Assembly (NCBI GenBank): GCA_024696155.1
Contig: JAILHD010000042.1
Coordinates: 1-49,465, forward strand
From: Treponema sp.
GTDB lineage: Bacteria > Spirochaetota > Spirochaetia > Treponematales > Treponemataceae
Length of the DNA: 49,465 nt
Direction of reading: 5' to 3'
The first letter of the stretch is position 1. Every line of letters begins with the position of its first letter. A model generated the notes under the pieces. That model saw nothing but the letters and a program-made list of their open reading frames with translations, had not been told where the DNA came from and ran no database searches. Of this stretch, positions 16,259 through 24,451 are shown one piece after another. A program made the position numbers and the translations under genes.

Positions 16259-17160
16259 TTTTTAAGTCCTCTTACATATTCTACCGCACTTAAGCCTGCA
16301 ACGCCACCTTCATATACAGCTTTACATACTTGTAAGAGTCCGCCGTTTACATTACCACATGAATATACACCAGGGGCATTTGTAGCCATTTTTTCATCAG
16401 CGGCAATGCTGTCGCCGTTGAGTGTAAGGCCAAGTTTTTTGGCAAAATCTGCACCACCGGCACTTCCAAGGGCAACAAAGAATCCGTCTACTGCAAGTTC
16501 GCTGCCATCTTCAAATACAACAGCTTCTACCCTACCTTCACCTTTGATTTCTGAAAGCTTCTGGTTATTAAGCACAATTTTTTCTGCTGCCCCACCCTTT
16601 GCTTTTTCTTCTTCAAGAAGTGATTTTACTTCTGAATCATCCATTCCGTTTGTAAGGATAGTAACCGACTCTGCCATATTGGCAAGGTGCATAGCTTCTT
16701 CAAGCGCATAAAGTTTGTTTCCAAGTACGCAAACCTTCTTTTTTCTATAGAAGAAACCATCACAAACAGCACAATAACTTACGCCTTTTCCTTCGTGTTC
16801 CAGAAGGCCTTTTAGATTAGGACGAAGTTTTTTGTTTCCAGTAGCAAGGATTACCGCGTGACCTTCGTAGTCGCCGTTTGTTGCAGTCACCATGTACGAA
16901 TTCTGACTTGCCATCTGAATATTTGTTACTTCGGCATCAAGAACTTCTACACCAAGATTTTTTGCCTGGGTAATTCCCGCAGCATACAAATCAGGGCCTG
17001 AAATTCCGTTTTCAAAACCATAGTAATTATCAATTTTATGAGCTTTATCCAACTGACTTTCGCCATGGTAAAGCACCACAACATTCAGATTTGCGCGTTT
17101 AGCGTAAAGAGCAGCAGAAATTCCTGCTGGACCAGCACCAATTATAATTACGTCGTACAT
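16255..17160 (-). CDS. Thioredoxin reductase-like flavoprotein lacking the NADPH motif
   Basis: Expected to reduce thioredoxin or a similar disulfide partner. FAD binding is clear: IIIGAGPAGISAALYAKR at the N-terminus. The redox pair is present as CAVCDG at about 133-138. The nucleotide-binding site is not: where thioredoxin reductases have GGGDSA, this protein has GNKLYA, and the HRR phosphate-binding motif is replaced by ILTNG. The second FAD motif is also altered (SCGNVNGG in place of a GD-containing motif). About 301 residues. Ferredoxin- or other donor-dependent reductases described in clostridia share the loss of NADPH motifs, so another electron donor is plausible. AGGAGGTTACC supports the start. 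It lies between gpx and ohrR, implying it recycles the peroxidase's reductant. Confidence 0.85.
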   Translation of the reverse strand: MYDVIIIGAGPAGISAALYAKRANLNVVVLYHGESQLDKAHKIDNYYGFENGISGPDLYAAGITQAKNLGVEVLDAEVTNIQMASQNSYMVTATNGDYEGHAVILATGNKKLRPNLKGLLEHEGKGVSYCAVCDGFFYRKKKVCVLGNKLYALEEAMHLANMAESVTILTNGMDDSEVKSLLEEEKAKGGAAEKIVLNNQKLSEIKGEGRVEAVVFEDGSELAVDGFFVALGSAGGADFAKKLGLTLNGDSIAADEKMATNAPGVYSCGNVNGGLLQVCKAVYEGGVAGLSAVEYVRGLKK

Positions 17161-17185
17161 GGTAACCTCCTGTTTAAGTTTGAAA

Positions 17186-17725
17186 TTACAACAAATCAGC
17201 TACTTTAGCATCAATCTTCTTTGGTTCAACAGTTGACTCAAAGCGATCAATAACATTACCTTCGCGATCAATAAGGAACTTTGTAAAATTCCATTTGATG
17301 TTTGGGTTATTTTCATAGTCAGGGTCAAATTTAGAAACCACAGTCTTCATAAGAGCACCTTTTACACCAGTAAAACCAGTAAAGCCTTTCTGCTCTTTAA
17401 GATAATTATACAACGGAATTGCGTTTTCGCCATTAACTTCGATCTTCTTAAACTGATCAAAAGTTGTGTGGTATTTCATTGTACAGAATTCGTGGATTTC
17501 ATCATCATCGCCGGGAGCCTGATGTCCAAACTGATCACAAGGGAAGTCTAAAATCTCAAGTCCCTTATCGTGGTACTTCTGATAGAGTTCTTCAAGCCCC
17601 TTGTACTGAGGTGTAAACCCACAGCCAGTGGCAGTATTTACAATCAAAAGAACCTTTCCTTTGAATTCCGACAAAGAAACTTCGTTTCCTTTTCTGTCCA
17701 TTACCTTAAAATCATAAATTCCCAT
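17186..17725 (-). CDS. Glutathione peroxidase-family thiol peroxidase (Cys form)
   Basis: Reduces hydroperoxides, most likely with thioredoxin as donor. The catalytic motif NTATGCGFTPQY holds the peroxidatic cysteine, encoded by TGT and not by the TGA selenocysteine codon. The other catalytic residues are in FPCDQFG (Gln, with a possible resolving Cys two residues before it) and IKWNFTKF (Trp and Asn). The 179 residues lack the oligomerisation loop of mammalian GPx, fitting the thioredoxin-dependent bacterial form. I chose the ATG at 17725, preceded by GTGAGG; the in-frame GTG at 17737 is within that ribosome site. First gene of the gpx-flavoprotein-ohrR operon. Confidence 0.92.
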   Translation of the reverse strand: MGIYDFKVMDRKGNEVSLSEFKGKVLLIVNTATGCGFTPQYKGLEELYQKYHDKGLEILDFPCDQFGHQAPGDDDEIHEFCTMKYHTTFDQFKKIEVNGENAIPLYNYLKEQKGFTGFTGVKGALMKTVVSKFDPDYENNPNIKWNFTKFLIDREGNVIDRFESTVEPKKIDAKVADLL

Positions 17726-17769
17726 ATTTAACCTCACTATGCGGACGGGTTCCGCGTTTCGATACTTTA

Positions 17770-17798
17770 TTTATATTGCATACAATATAATTTGTCAA
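17770..17798 (-). promoter_or_regulatory. gpx operon promoter with an embedded operator palindrome
   Basis: On the minus strand a consensus TTGACA (17793-17798), 17-bp spacer and TATAAA (17770-17775). The inverted repeat TTATATTG-CATA-CAATATAA (17771-17790; two perfect 8-bp arms) fills the spacer and covers most of the -10. A repressor bound there would block RNA polymerase. MarR/OhrR proteins bind AT-rich palindromes of this size, and the only such regulator here is encoded in the same operon. A short leader hairpin GCGGA-ACCCG-TCCGC (17741-17755) precedes the ribosome site. Confidence 0.68.
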
Positions 17799-17857
17799 CA
17801 TTTATTTTCAAGATTTTTTAGATTTATTTATTAGACTTGATATGATATGCTTTAAAT

Positions 17858-19393
17858 ATGATGAATAGATTTAGATTTTTATTTCTCTTAATATCAATAT
17901 TATTATCCTCATGTAGTTTTGATTCATCAGATTCTAAATCAAAGTCATTTGAAATTGTTGATAAGGAAAGCTTTGTAGAAAATACAGATGTACTTTTTAT
18001 TATGTACATGGACGGGGATAATAGCCTTAATGATACTGCATGGAAAAATATATTTTTAGCTCAAATGGGACTAAGAGCCGCAAGAACTGATAAGATTACT
18101 GTAGTAGCATTGATTGATGGATATATTACATCTCCGGATGATATAGGTAATGGAAAATCATATCTATTAAAGTTAGGTGGATACGATGAAGATGAATACA
18201 AATACAACAATAATACTAAAAGCTATAATTTTAAATTAGTCTCAAGAAATTCAAAAGATTACTCACAAACAGTAAACTGGATTTATGCAAGAAATCATGA
18301 AGTTGATATGTCTAGCGGCAATACTCTTTATTATTTTCTCACGTGGGCAAAAAAACATTTTAAAGCCCAAAAAACTATTCTTGCTGTTCAAAATCATGGA
18401 GGCGGACCTTACAATGAATTGAAATCTTCAATCTCCTCTCGCTCTATCTGCTGGGATGATACCAATCATCCTGAAGATGATGATTCATACCTTTCTACTA
18501 CAGATGTTGCAACCGCAATTAATAAAACATTTGGTAAAATAGACATGCTTGTAGAAGATGTATGTTTACAGTGCTCAATTGAAGAAATTTATGGCTTGCA
18601 AGATGCCGTACATTATATGGTAGCTTCTCCTAATACAACATACGTCAATACTTATAATTATGATAAAATAATCCCATATGCAAGCATCGGTGCCAGCATT
18701 GAAGAAATAGGTAAATTATTTATAGAAAAGAACAAAGAATTTTGTATAAACAACTCTTATACTCTTTGGACATCAGAAACATTCGATTTTGATCCAACAT
18801 GCATGGAACTTTCACTAACTTTGGTTGACTGTTCAAAATCAGATGTATTAGAAAACATAAAAAAACACACAAGTGAACTTGCAGAAGCAATTATGTCAGC
18901 AGATTTCGAACAGAAAAGAATATGCATAAATTCAATAGGTTTTCTTCCAAAAAATACTACAGAAACCATTTATGGATTTTGCTACAAAGCTTCTTTTTCT
19001 TATACAAACGATATAGGGCTTATGTCTTATATTCTTGCCAACAGTTCTGCCATTACAGATACAAAAATAAAAACAGCCGCACAAAATCTTTTCAGTGATT
19101 TAAAAAATAATAATCTTATTGTAGCTGCGTGGGCTGGTGGTAGTGGAAAAGACTGGTATTACACTGGAGATGACTCATACGGAAGTAATTTTGAATTCCT
19201 AAAAATTACAGATGAAAAATGTCCTTGGGGTATTTCAATTACAGCAAATCGAGGATTTTCATATGACAAAGACGGTAAAATAACAAAATATAACATAAGC
19301 CTTGAAAATTATTCTAACTGGTCAAAATTTGCCAAGGACAACAAATGGGCAGATTTATTAAAAACATATAAAAATTCACTGGGAAGATTATGA
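17858..19393 (+). CDS. Clostripain-related (C11) cysteine peptidase, lipoprotein
   Basis: Probable Arg-specific type cysteine protease on the cell envelope. The N-terminus is a lipoprotein signal with LLSSC (Cys19). The fold markers of family C11 follow: VLFIMYMDGDNSLND at about 45-59, the catalytic His180 in QNHGGG, and the catalytic Cys236 in LVEDVCLQC with the following SIEEIYGLQDAVHYMVASPN stretch, which in clostripain follows the nucleophile. About 511 residues. Two ATG codons open the frame and no good ribosome site is visible. The next gene overlaps by 4 bp (ATGA). Coding sequence here is AT-richer than the oxidoreductase downstream, hinting at different origin. Substrate unknown. Confidence 0.83.
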   Translation: MMNRFRFLFLLISILLSSCSFDSSDSKSKSFEIVDKESFVENTDVLFIMYMDGDNSLNDTAWKNIFLAQMGLRAARTDKITVVALIDGYITSPDDIGNGKSYLLKLGGYDEDEYKYNNNTKSYNFKLVSRNSKDYSQTVNWIYARNHEVDMSSGNTLYYFLTWAKKHFKAQKTILAVQNHGGGPYNELKSSISSRSICWDDTNHPEDDDSYLSTTDVATAINKTFGKIDMLVEDVCLQCSIEEIYGLQDAVHYMVASPNTTYVNTYNYDKIIPYASIGASIEEIGKLFIEKNKEFCINNSYTLWTSETFDFDPTCMELSLTLVDCSKSDVLENIKKHTSELAEAIMSADFEQKRICINSIGFLPKNTTETIYGFCYKASFSYTNDIGLMSYILANSSAITDTKIKTAAQNLFSDLKNNNLIVAAWAGGSGKDWYYTGDDSYGSNFEFLKITDEKCPWGISITANRGFSYDKDGKITKYNISLENYSNWSKFAKDNKWADLLKTYKNSLGRL

Positions 19394-19731
19394 AAAAATT
19401 TTTTATCACAATAATTGTTGCAATCAGTTTATTTTCTCCGCTTCTCGCCCAATCAGAAAATTACACTACCCTTACAGAATCCATAACAGAAGATGAGGGA
19501 TCTCTTGAAATAAAAGCACTTCTGAAGAAAGGCAAAAAGGATTACGTACTCCTTACAAAAGTAGAAACTCAAAGCCGGACAAGTTATATCATCAATAAAA
19601 AGGCAAGCAACAAAACTGCATATAAAAATCTTAAAAAACTCAACGGTAAATACGTTACTGCAGAAATAAAAATTTTAAAAAGTTCAAATCCTTTTTCGCA
19701 CACAGTAGCGGTGTTAAAAGTCAAAGAATAG
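19390..19731 (+). CDS. Small secreted protein, function unknown
   Basis: Not a family I recognise. The 113 residues start with a clear Sec signal peptide (MKKFFITIIVAISLFSPLLA, cut probably after LLA) followed by about 93 mature residues rich in Lys, Thr and Ser, with alternating hydrophobic positions that suggest a small beta domain (SLEIKALLKKG, DYVLLTKVETQ, YVTAEIKILK). Translation is coupled to the clostripain-like gene through a 4-bp overlap. It could be an inhibitor, chaperone or partner of that protease; the pairing is the only evidence. Confidence 0.72.
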   Translation: MKKFFITIIVAISLFSPLLAQSENYTTLTESITEDEGSLEIKALLKKGKKDYVLLTKVETQSRTSYIINKKASNKTAYKNLKKLNGKYVTAEIKILKSSNPFSHTVAVLKVKE

Positions 19732-19797
19732 TCTGCAAAAATCGTCAGAACAAACAATTATTATCTTTTTTGCAAAAGCCATAATATAATTCAAGGT

Positions 19798-20769
19798 ATG
19801 AATGTAGGAATTATAGGCGCAGGACGAATTGCGGGTACGCTCGCAGAAACGATGGCTGGTATGAAAACAGTAAAACTTTATGCGGTGGGAGCAAGATCTC
19901 TGGAACGGGCACAGGCCTTTGCAAAAGAGTACAAGGCAGAAAAAGCCTACGGAAGTTACGAAGAACTGGTTCACGACCCGACGGTAGATTTAGTTTATAT
20001 TGCAACGCCACACTCACATCACGCAGAACACGCAGAGCTTTGCATCAACAACGGAAAGCCAGTGCTTTGTGAAAAGGCATTTACGATGAACGCATGTCAG
20101 GCAGAAAAGATTATTGAGCTTTCGCGCAAAAAAGGCGTTTTTCTTACCGAAGCAATCTGGACCCGCTATATGCCAAGCCGCAAAATGATCAATGATGTTA
20201 TTAACAGTGGAATTGTAGGAAAAATCCGTGTTCTTACGGCAAACCTTTCTTATACAATGCTTCAAAAAGAGCGTATTGTGGAACCGGCGCTGGCAGGCGG
20301 AGCTCTTCTTGACGTTGGTGTTTACACGCTGAACTTTGCTGCAATGCATTTTGGAACAGATATTGAACGCATAGAAAGTTCAGTTCAGATGACTGATAAA
20401 GGCGTAGACGGACTTGAATCAATTACAATTTTTTACTGCGACGGAAAAATGGCTGTTTTAAATGCCGGAATCTATACCCGCAGCGACAGAAAAGGAATTT
20501 TCTACGGCGAAAAGGGCTATATTATAGTAGAAAATATTAACAATCCACAGTCCATCAGCGTTTTTGATGATTCTGACCGCTTGATAAAAAAGATTGACGT
20601 TCCGCCTCAGATTACAGGCTATGAATACGAACTTTTGGAATGTGAAAAATGCCTTGCCGAAGGCAAAATCGAAAGTGATTCAATTCCACTTGCAGACTCG
20701 CTTTACATGATGAAGCAGATGGACGGTCTTAGAAAAGACTGGGGCCTGGTCTACCCGCAGGAAAAATAA
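19798..20769 (+). CDS. Gfo/Idh/MocA-family NAD(P)-dependent oxidoreductase
   Basis: Probable dehydrogenase acting on a sugar, sugar acid or inositol-type substrate. The Rossmann motif is VGIIGAGRIAG at the N-terminus; the family hallmarks YIATPHSHHAEH and the lysine motif GKPVLCEKAFTMN (the EKP-like catalytic lysine, here EKA) follow. The C-terminal domain has GGALLDVGVYTLNFA. 323 residues is typical of dimeric-dihydrodiol-dehydrogenase-like members. A TATAAT ends 7 nt before the ATG and no clear ribosome site is present, so the transcript may be leaderless. The gene is complete, but a dxs fragment begins immediately at its stop codon. Substrate cannot be told from sequence. Confidence 0.9.
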   Translation: MNVGIIGAGRIAGTLAETMAGMKTVKLYAVGARSLERAQAFAKEYKAEKAYGSYEELVHDPTVDLVYIATPHSHHAEHAELCINNGKPVLCEKAFTMNACQAEKIIELSRKKGVFLTEAIWTRYMPSRKMINDVINSGIVGKIRVLTANLSYTMLQKERIVEPALAGGALLDVGVYTLNFAAMHFGTDIERIESSVQMTDKGVDGLESITIFYCDGKMAVLNAGIYTRSDRKGIFYGEKGYIIVENINNPQSISVFDDSDRLIKKIDVPPQITGYEYELLECEKCLAEGKIESDSIPLADSLYMMKQMDGLRKDWGLVYPQEK

Positions 20770-20935
20770 TCGGGATTACTTTTATCAGCGTGGCGAAAAA
20801 CTTGCAGATGCAATCAAAGAGAAGTTTGGATTTACCCCTACCCTGATTAATCCTCGTTTTGCTTCTGGAGTGGATACTGCTCTTCCTAAAACTCTGGAAA
20901 AAGATCACAGTCTTGTAATTACAGTTCAACATTAA
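20765..20935 (+). pseudogene. Remnant of 1-deoxy-D-xylulose-5-phosphate synthase (dxs) C-terminus
   Basis: The +1 frame relative to the oxidoreductase end encodes about 56 residues without a start codon and ends in TAA at 20933-20935. The peptide contains GEKLADAIKEKFGFTPTLIN followed by PRFASGVDTALPKTLEKDHS and LVITVQ, which aligns with the Dxs transketolase C-terminal domain pattern (a helix, then T-x-x-N-x-RF-x-x-x-DT-x-L, then HxLxVTVEE). Nothing of the catalytic thiamine-binding part is present. The Dxs similarity is by pattern recognition and should be tested by search. Confidence 0.62.
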
Positions 20936-21827
20936 ACTTTGGAAGGAGGATTTCCGGGTAATAAGAGCGCTTTGCTTTGCGAAGGCCTTCAATACCCAAA
21001 TCCTCCTCTCTGTTTATATACTTTGTTGTAATAGTTTTAGCATATTCATTGTTGATAACTGCATAACCACCATCACGGGCAAAATCCGAAAGACATTTTT
21101 CAAAATGAATGTCGGTAACGTCTGGGCTCAAATCACTTGAAAGACAGAAAGCGGCAGGTTCATCACCTACAAAAAGGATACCGCCCTTCATGCCAGCCTT
21201 AAGTGCAAAGGCCTCGTAATTCTGGAGTGCCGCACAGATAATTTCAGCTTCCTGCTGCAAATCAAGGCTTTCCGAACTTTCAGAAAACCATTTCTTTTCC
21301 AATGCGCAAACCGTTTTAAAGTTGTCAGGTGTAATAAGTTCAAGCCTGAATTCAGGATATTTTTTTCTGAACTGATTTATGTGATTTCGCTTTTTGCTGT
21401 ATTTTGAACCTGGAAGGCCAGCCAAATCTTCCTGTTTGTAAATATAATCGCTAAGATCTGGGGCTTCTTCAATTTTTGAGGCAGTATAGCTGGCTAGTAA
21501 AAGCTCTTTTTCTTCCGTGGTGATATTTCTAAAAATACAGGGACGTTTGTTCTGTTTTGCATCTTCTACCAAAAGAGAAAGTGCCTCCTGCACCCCGTCA
21601 GTTTTTCCATCTATGCGATGAGGAAAGGCATAGGAAGTTTCGCCCGTGGCATAATATTTTTCAAAAATCCAGTCGTTTTGAACTGCAATCAGAGAATCGT
21701 ATTTTTTTGAGTATAAAATAGAATTTACCGCGCTGTAATTATTTGCAAAAACGCCGTTATTCACAGAAGTTTTCTGCAAAAGTTCCAGTTCTTCAATTGT
21801 GGCTTTGTGCCAATTCAAATTATTCAC
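20919..21827 (-). CDS. DUF2156 (GNAT-fold, aminoacyl/lysyl-phosphatidylglycerol synthase-like) protein
   Basis: Belongs to the DUF2156 family, whose fold is that of two tandem GNAT domains as in the catalytic part of MprF; the reaction is not established for the short cytosolic members. Visible family traits are the motif GSKYSKKRNHINQFRKKYPE at about 139-158 and a C-terminal VINNEYAK-x6-YINREEDLGIEGLRKAK block. 302 residues, no membrane segments, so unlike full MprF it has no flippase domain. The start is GTG at 21827. Its 3' end overlaps the dxs remnant by 17 bp on the opposite strand; it is divergent from the DNA glycosylase. Confidence 0.82.
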   Translation of the reverse strand: MNNLNWHKATIEELELLQKTSVNNGVFANNYSAVNSILYSKKYDSLIAVQNDWIFEKYYATGETSYAFPHRIDGKTDGVQEALSLLVEDAKQNKRPCIFRNITTEEKELLLASYTASKIEEAPDLSDYIYKQEDLAGLPGSKYSKKRNHINQFRKKYPEFRLELITPDNFKTVCALEKKWFSESSESLDLQQEAEIICAALQNYEAFALKAGMKGGILFVGDEPAAFCLSSDLSPDVTDIHFEKCLSDFARDGGYAVINNEYAKTITTKYINREEDLGIEGLRKAKRSYYPEILLPKFNVEL

Positions 21828-21894
21828 ATAATAAATTTAACATCAAAAACAGCATTCGGAAAAGAAAAATTCGTTATAGCATACAAAATATATC

Positions 21895-21923
21895 TCGACA
21901 CAAGCAGTTTTAATATCTAAGAT
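21895..21923 (+). promoter_or_regulatory. Promoter of the DNA glycosylase gene, 6 nt from the start codon
   Basis: TCGACA (21895-21900), 17 bp, TAAGAT (21918-21923), then GAATCA and ATG at 21930. No ribosome site. Confidence 0.55.
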
Positions 21924-21929
21924 GAATCA

Positions 21930-22478
21930 ATGACCAAAACCGTAATTCACGAAATTCCGCCGGTGTGGGATTCAGAAAGCCGGGTGCTTCTTTTGGGGAC
22001 AATGCCTTCTCCGGCAAGCCGCAAAGCGGGATTTTTTTATATGCATCCGCAAAACAGATTCTGGAAGGTGCTCCCAGACGTTTTTAAAGAGCCTCTCACA
22101 CTTCCTAACAACGCCCCCGACAATACCGCTGCAATCACTGAACGAAAGAATTTTCTTTTACGCCATCACATAGCGCTTTGGGATGTACTTTCTTCCTGCG
22201 ACATTCATGGAGCAGCAGACGCAAGCATAAAAAATGCAGTTCCCAATGATTTTACTCCGCTGTTTGAAAACTCAAAAATCAGCAGGGTTTTCTGCACTGG
22301 AAAAACTGCATTTAATTTGTGGAAGAAATTCTGCGCCGAGCGTTATGAAGAACAATTCAATCTTGAATGCATCTGCCTCCCAAGTACAAGTCCCGCCAAT
22401 GCCGCCTGGAATCTTGAACGTCTGAAGCAAGCCTACGAGGTTGTAAAAGAAGCAGCTGCACAATCTTCTAAAACTTAA
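21930..22478 (+). CDS. Family 6 uracil-DNA glycosylase (hypoxanthine-DNA glycosylase)
   Basis: Removes hypoxanthine (deaminated adenine) from DNA, the known activity of this branch of the UDG superfamily. Motif 1 is LLLGTMPSPASRKAGFFY, followed by the MHPQNRFWKVL segment with the catalytic-loop asparagine, and the C-terminal motif STSPANAAWN. 182 residues is normal. The ATG at 21930 has no Shine-Dalgarno sequence and sits 6 nt from a -10 element. Its last 11 bp overlap the convergent HAD gene. Cytoplasmic, acting in base-excision repair; it is not obviously linked to neighbours. Confidence 0.88.
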   Translation: MTKTVIHEIPPVWDSESRVLLLGTMPSPASRKAGFFYMHPQNRFWKVLPDVFKEPLTLPNNAPDNTAAITERKNFLLRHHIALWDVLSSCDIHGAADASIKNAVPNDFTPLFENSKISRVFCTGKTAFNLWKKFCAERYEEQFNLECICLPSTSPANAAWNLERLKQAYEVVKEAAAQSSKT

Positions 22479-23520
22479 AATCCACTTTCTTAACGTTTTC
22501 GCCGTAAATTGTTTTAAAATCATCGCGCATAGAAATTACGATATAGCCGGCTTCTTTCCATTGCTCACCAAGTTTTAAGGCTTTTTCGCGGTTAGCGTGG
22601 TCATCTTCATCATCATCGGCAATCAGCATAAAGGCTCGGGTTTGGTATTTTGTGTTTGTAAGACAATAATTGTGCATTGCAGAATCTCCACCGCTATTTC
22701 CAAACGAAAGAACAGGCACCTTTCCTACTTCCTGAGCAATATTTTTTACCTTGTTTGTCTTAAGATTTTTGATAAGAAGAACATCTGTTCTAATAAGTTT
22801 ATCACTGGTCTTAAAGGTGTAATCCACGCCCTCTTTATCACCCTGATTATCAGATTTAAAAAGCACATCCATACCAATAACACGGTTTGGCGCAATACCA
22901 AGAGAGTCCACAAGTGCGCGGCAGATAAAACGATCAGAACCAGAAACTACATAAAACGTAAAACCGTTAGCTGTCAGATAATCAAAAACTTCGAGCATAG
23001 GCTTATAAAAAGATTCAGCATAAGTCATGCCTACAAAGCCGTTTGGTGTCTTTTTGGCAAAATTTTTGACATAGGCATCAAACTCAGAAATAGTCATTCC
23101 GGCATAAGCCTTTGCAGCCGCACGACCGTGAACTACATCAAAATGATCAGGAAGAGGCTTTCCGTTACGCACAAAATCTCTGATGGCATTTGCGGCAAAA
23201 AGTTCACTTTCAGAAGCCTTGCCTTTATACTCCGGATCATCAAGCACGCGGTATTCAAGCATATTGTATTCAAAATACGAAGGATAAAGCTCGCCAATAA
23301 AAGTTCCATCCATATCAAAGGTTGCAATTCTGTCTTCAACCGGAATAAAATTCGGCGATTTTTTATTTGTTACGTCCTCAACATATTCAATCAAGGCATT
23401 TAATGAATCGCAGTCGTTCCAAAGCTTAAAATACTGAACGCTTTTCTTTGTGCAGCTCAAAAATGAGAGCATTACAACCGTTACAAAAAATATACAAAAT
23501 GTTTTTCGCATTTTCTTCAT
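22468..23520 (-). CDS. HAD-superfamily phosphatase, predicted lipoprotein
   Basis: Probable periplasmic or surface phosphatase. The lipoprotein signal ends with LSFLSC (Cys23). HAD motif I is FDMDGT (Asp69 nucleophile, Asp71), motif II is VVSGS in the segment FYVVSGSDRF, motif III lies in the TSDKLIRTD stretch and motif IV is FGNSGGDSAM. The layout resembles the phosphoserine-phosphatase-like branch; a large insert between motifs I and II holds an AESELFAAN helix. I chose the ATG at 23520 because AGGAGG lies 8 nt upstream; the frame is open for 12 further codons with no ribosome site. 350 residues. Substrate unknown; the short name acid phosphatase would be a guess. Confidence 0.84.
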   Translation of the reverse strand: MKKMRKTFCIFFVTVVMLSFLSCTKKSVQYFKLWNDCDSLNALIEYVEDVTNKKSPNFIPVEDRIATFDMDGTFIGELYPSYFEYNMLEYRVLDDPEYKGKASESELFAANAIRDFVRNGKPLPDHFDVVHGRAAAKAYAGMTISEFDAYVKNFAKKTPNGFVGMTYAESFYKPMLEVFDYLTANGFTFYVVSGSDRFICRALVDSLGIAPNRVIGMDVLFKSDNQGDKEGVDYTFKTSDKLIRTDVLLIKNLKTNKVKNIAQEVGKVPVLSFGNSGGDSAMHNYCLTNTKYQTRAFMLIADDDEDDHANREKALKLGEQWKEAGYIVISMRDDFKTIYGENVKKVDFKF

Positions 23521-23589
23521 AAAGAAGACCTCCTGAGTTAGTATTAAGCATAACACGAAAAATCAGATTTTTGTAACAAATTATTATTT

Positions 23590-24384
23590 TTATTTTCCTT
23601 TGAGTACGTTTTCCAATGGGGTAATTCCAAATCGAGCCGCATATTCGCGGGCATCACGAGCCTGAGAAATTACCGTTACAGGATCATGCGCATCAGCATT
23701 GCAAACAACCCTAACGCCAGCCTCTGCTGCCAGAGTCCAGAACTCATCAACCGGATAAGAATATCGCATTCCTTTTTCGCAAGGCCACATTTCTTTGTGC
23801 ATGCCAAGTCCGTTCACTTCAAGAGGCATATCCAGATCTTTTGCAGCCGCAATAATATCCTTCATGCAGGCTTCAACATCAGAATCCCATTTGCGACCAT
23901 GCCCCATCGGCAAATCAGGATGAGCAAGAAAAGCAAAAAGTCCGCTTCGCATTCCTTCTATTGTCTGCTCTGTATAATTAAAAAGTGCAGATTTTTCCAT
24001 CTCGTAAGGAATATATGCATGCAAATTTCCTCTTGTAAGCCAGTGAGAGCCCAAAACAAGATAGTCCGCACCATATTCACCAAGCAAGCCTTCTTTATAC
24101 CAGCTGTAAAGTCTGTTATCCCATTCACATTCAAAACCAAGATAAACAGGGAACGGCGAGTCAGCTCCAAGTGCACGAACTTCTTCTACATAACCGTACG
24201 CCTCTTTTTTAGTCATTCTGATTTCCGGCCAGTAATCAGGCGCATTTTCCGGATATGGACAGTGATCAGAAAATCCAAGCGCAGAACAACCATCTGCAAC
24301 CGCCTGCTTAAAATAATCTTCCGGGTGTCCAACCGCATGTTTGCATAAATAAGTGTGAGTATGAAAATTAGAGATAGGATTCAT
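23590..24384 (-). CDS. PHP-domain phosphatase, histidinol-phosphatase (HisK/HisJ) type
   Basis: Metal-dependent phosphoesterase; the closest named activity is histidinol-phosphate hydrolysis in histidine synthesis. The metal ligands are in FHTHTYLCKHA (start), FSDHCP, LGFECEWD, GSHW, LAHPD and NADAHDP, the full PHP set in order. About 264 residues from the ATG at 24384, chosen over the TTG at 24402 because a -10 hexamer ends 6 nt before it, leaving no leader. No other his gene lies nearby, so a sugar-phosphate or nucleotide substrate remains possible. Divergent from the GH42 gene across the multi-hairpin element. Confidence 0.83.
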   Translation of the reverse strand: MNPISNFHTHTYLCKHAVGHPEDYFKQAVADGCSALGFSDHCPYPENAPDYWPEIRMTKKEAYGYVEEVRALGADSPFPVYLGFECEWDNRLYSWYKEGLLGEYGADYLVLGSHWLTRGNLHAYIPYEMEKSALFNYTEQTIEGMRSGLFAFLAHPDLPMGHGRKWDSDVEACMKDIIAAAKDLDMPLEVNGLGMHKEMWPCEKGMRYSYPVDEFWTLAAEAGVRVVCNADAHDPVTVISQARDAREYAARFGITPLENVLKGK

Positions 24385-24390
24385 AGATGT

Positions 24391-24419
24391 AGAATAACAC
24401 AATCCTGAAAATTAAACAA
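24391..24419 (-). promoter_or_regulatory. Promoter of the PHP phosphatase gene, 6 nt from the start codon
   Basis: On the minus strand TTGTTT (24414-24419), 17 bp, TATTCT (24391-24396), then ACATCT and ATG. No ribosome site. Confidence 0.5.
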
Positions 24420-24451
24420 AGCAATTAAATAAATAAACATGGTGTGTTGTT

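Noticed and set aside
17186-17725. Selenocysteine codon in the glutathione peroxidase
   Set aside because: Some Treponema GPx genes use TGA, but the catalytic codon here is TGT (Cys) and no SECIS-like element is needed.
22597-23403. Long plus-strand open frame of 268 codons
   Set aside because: Lies antisense within the HAD lipoprotein gene, has no ribosome site, and its basic Ile/Lys/Phe-rich composition is that of a reverse-complement shadow.
23686-24348. Long plus-strand open frame of 220 codons
   Set aside because: Antisense shadow of the PHP phosphatase gene; no promoter, ribosome site or recognisable domain.
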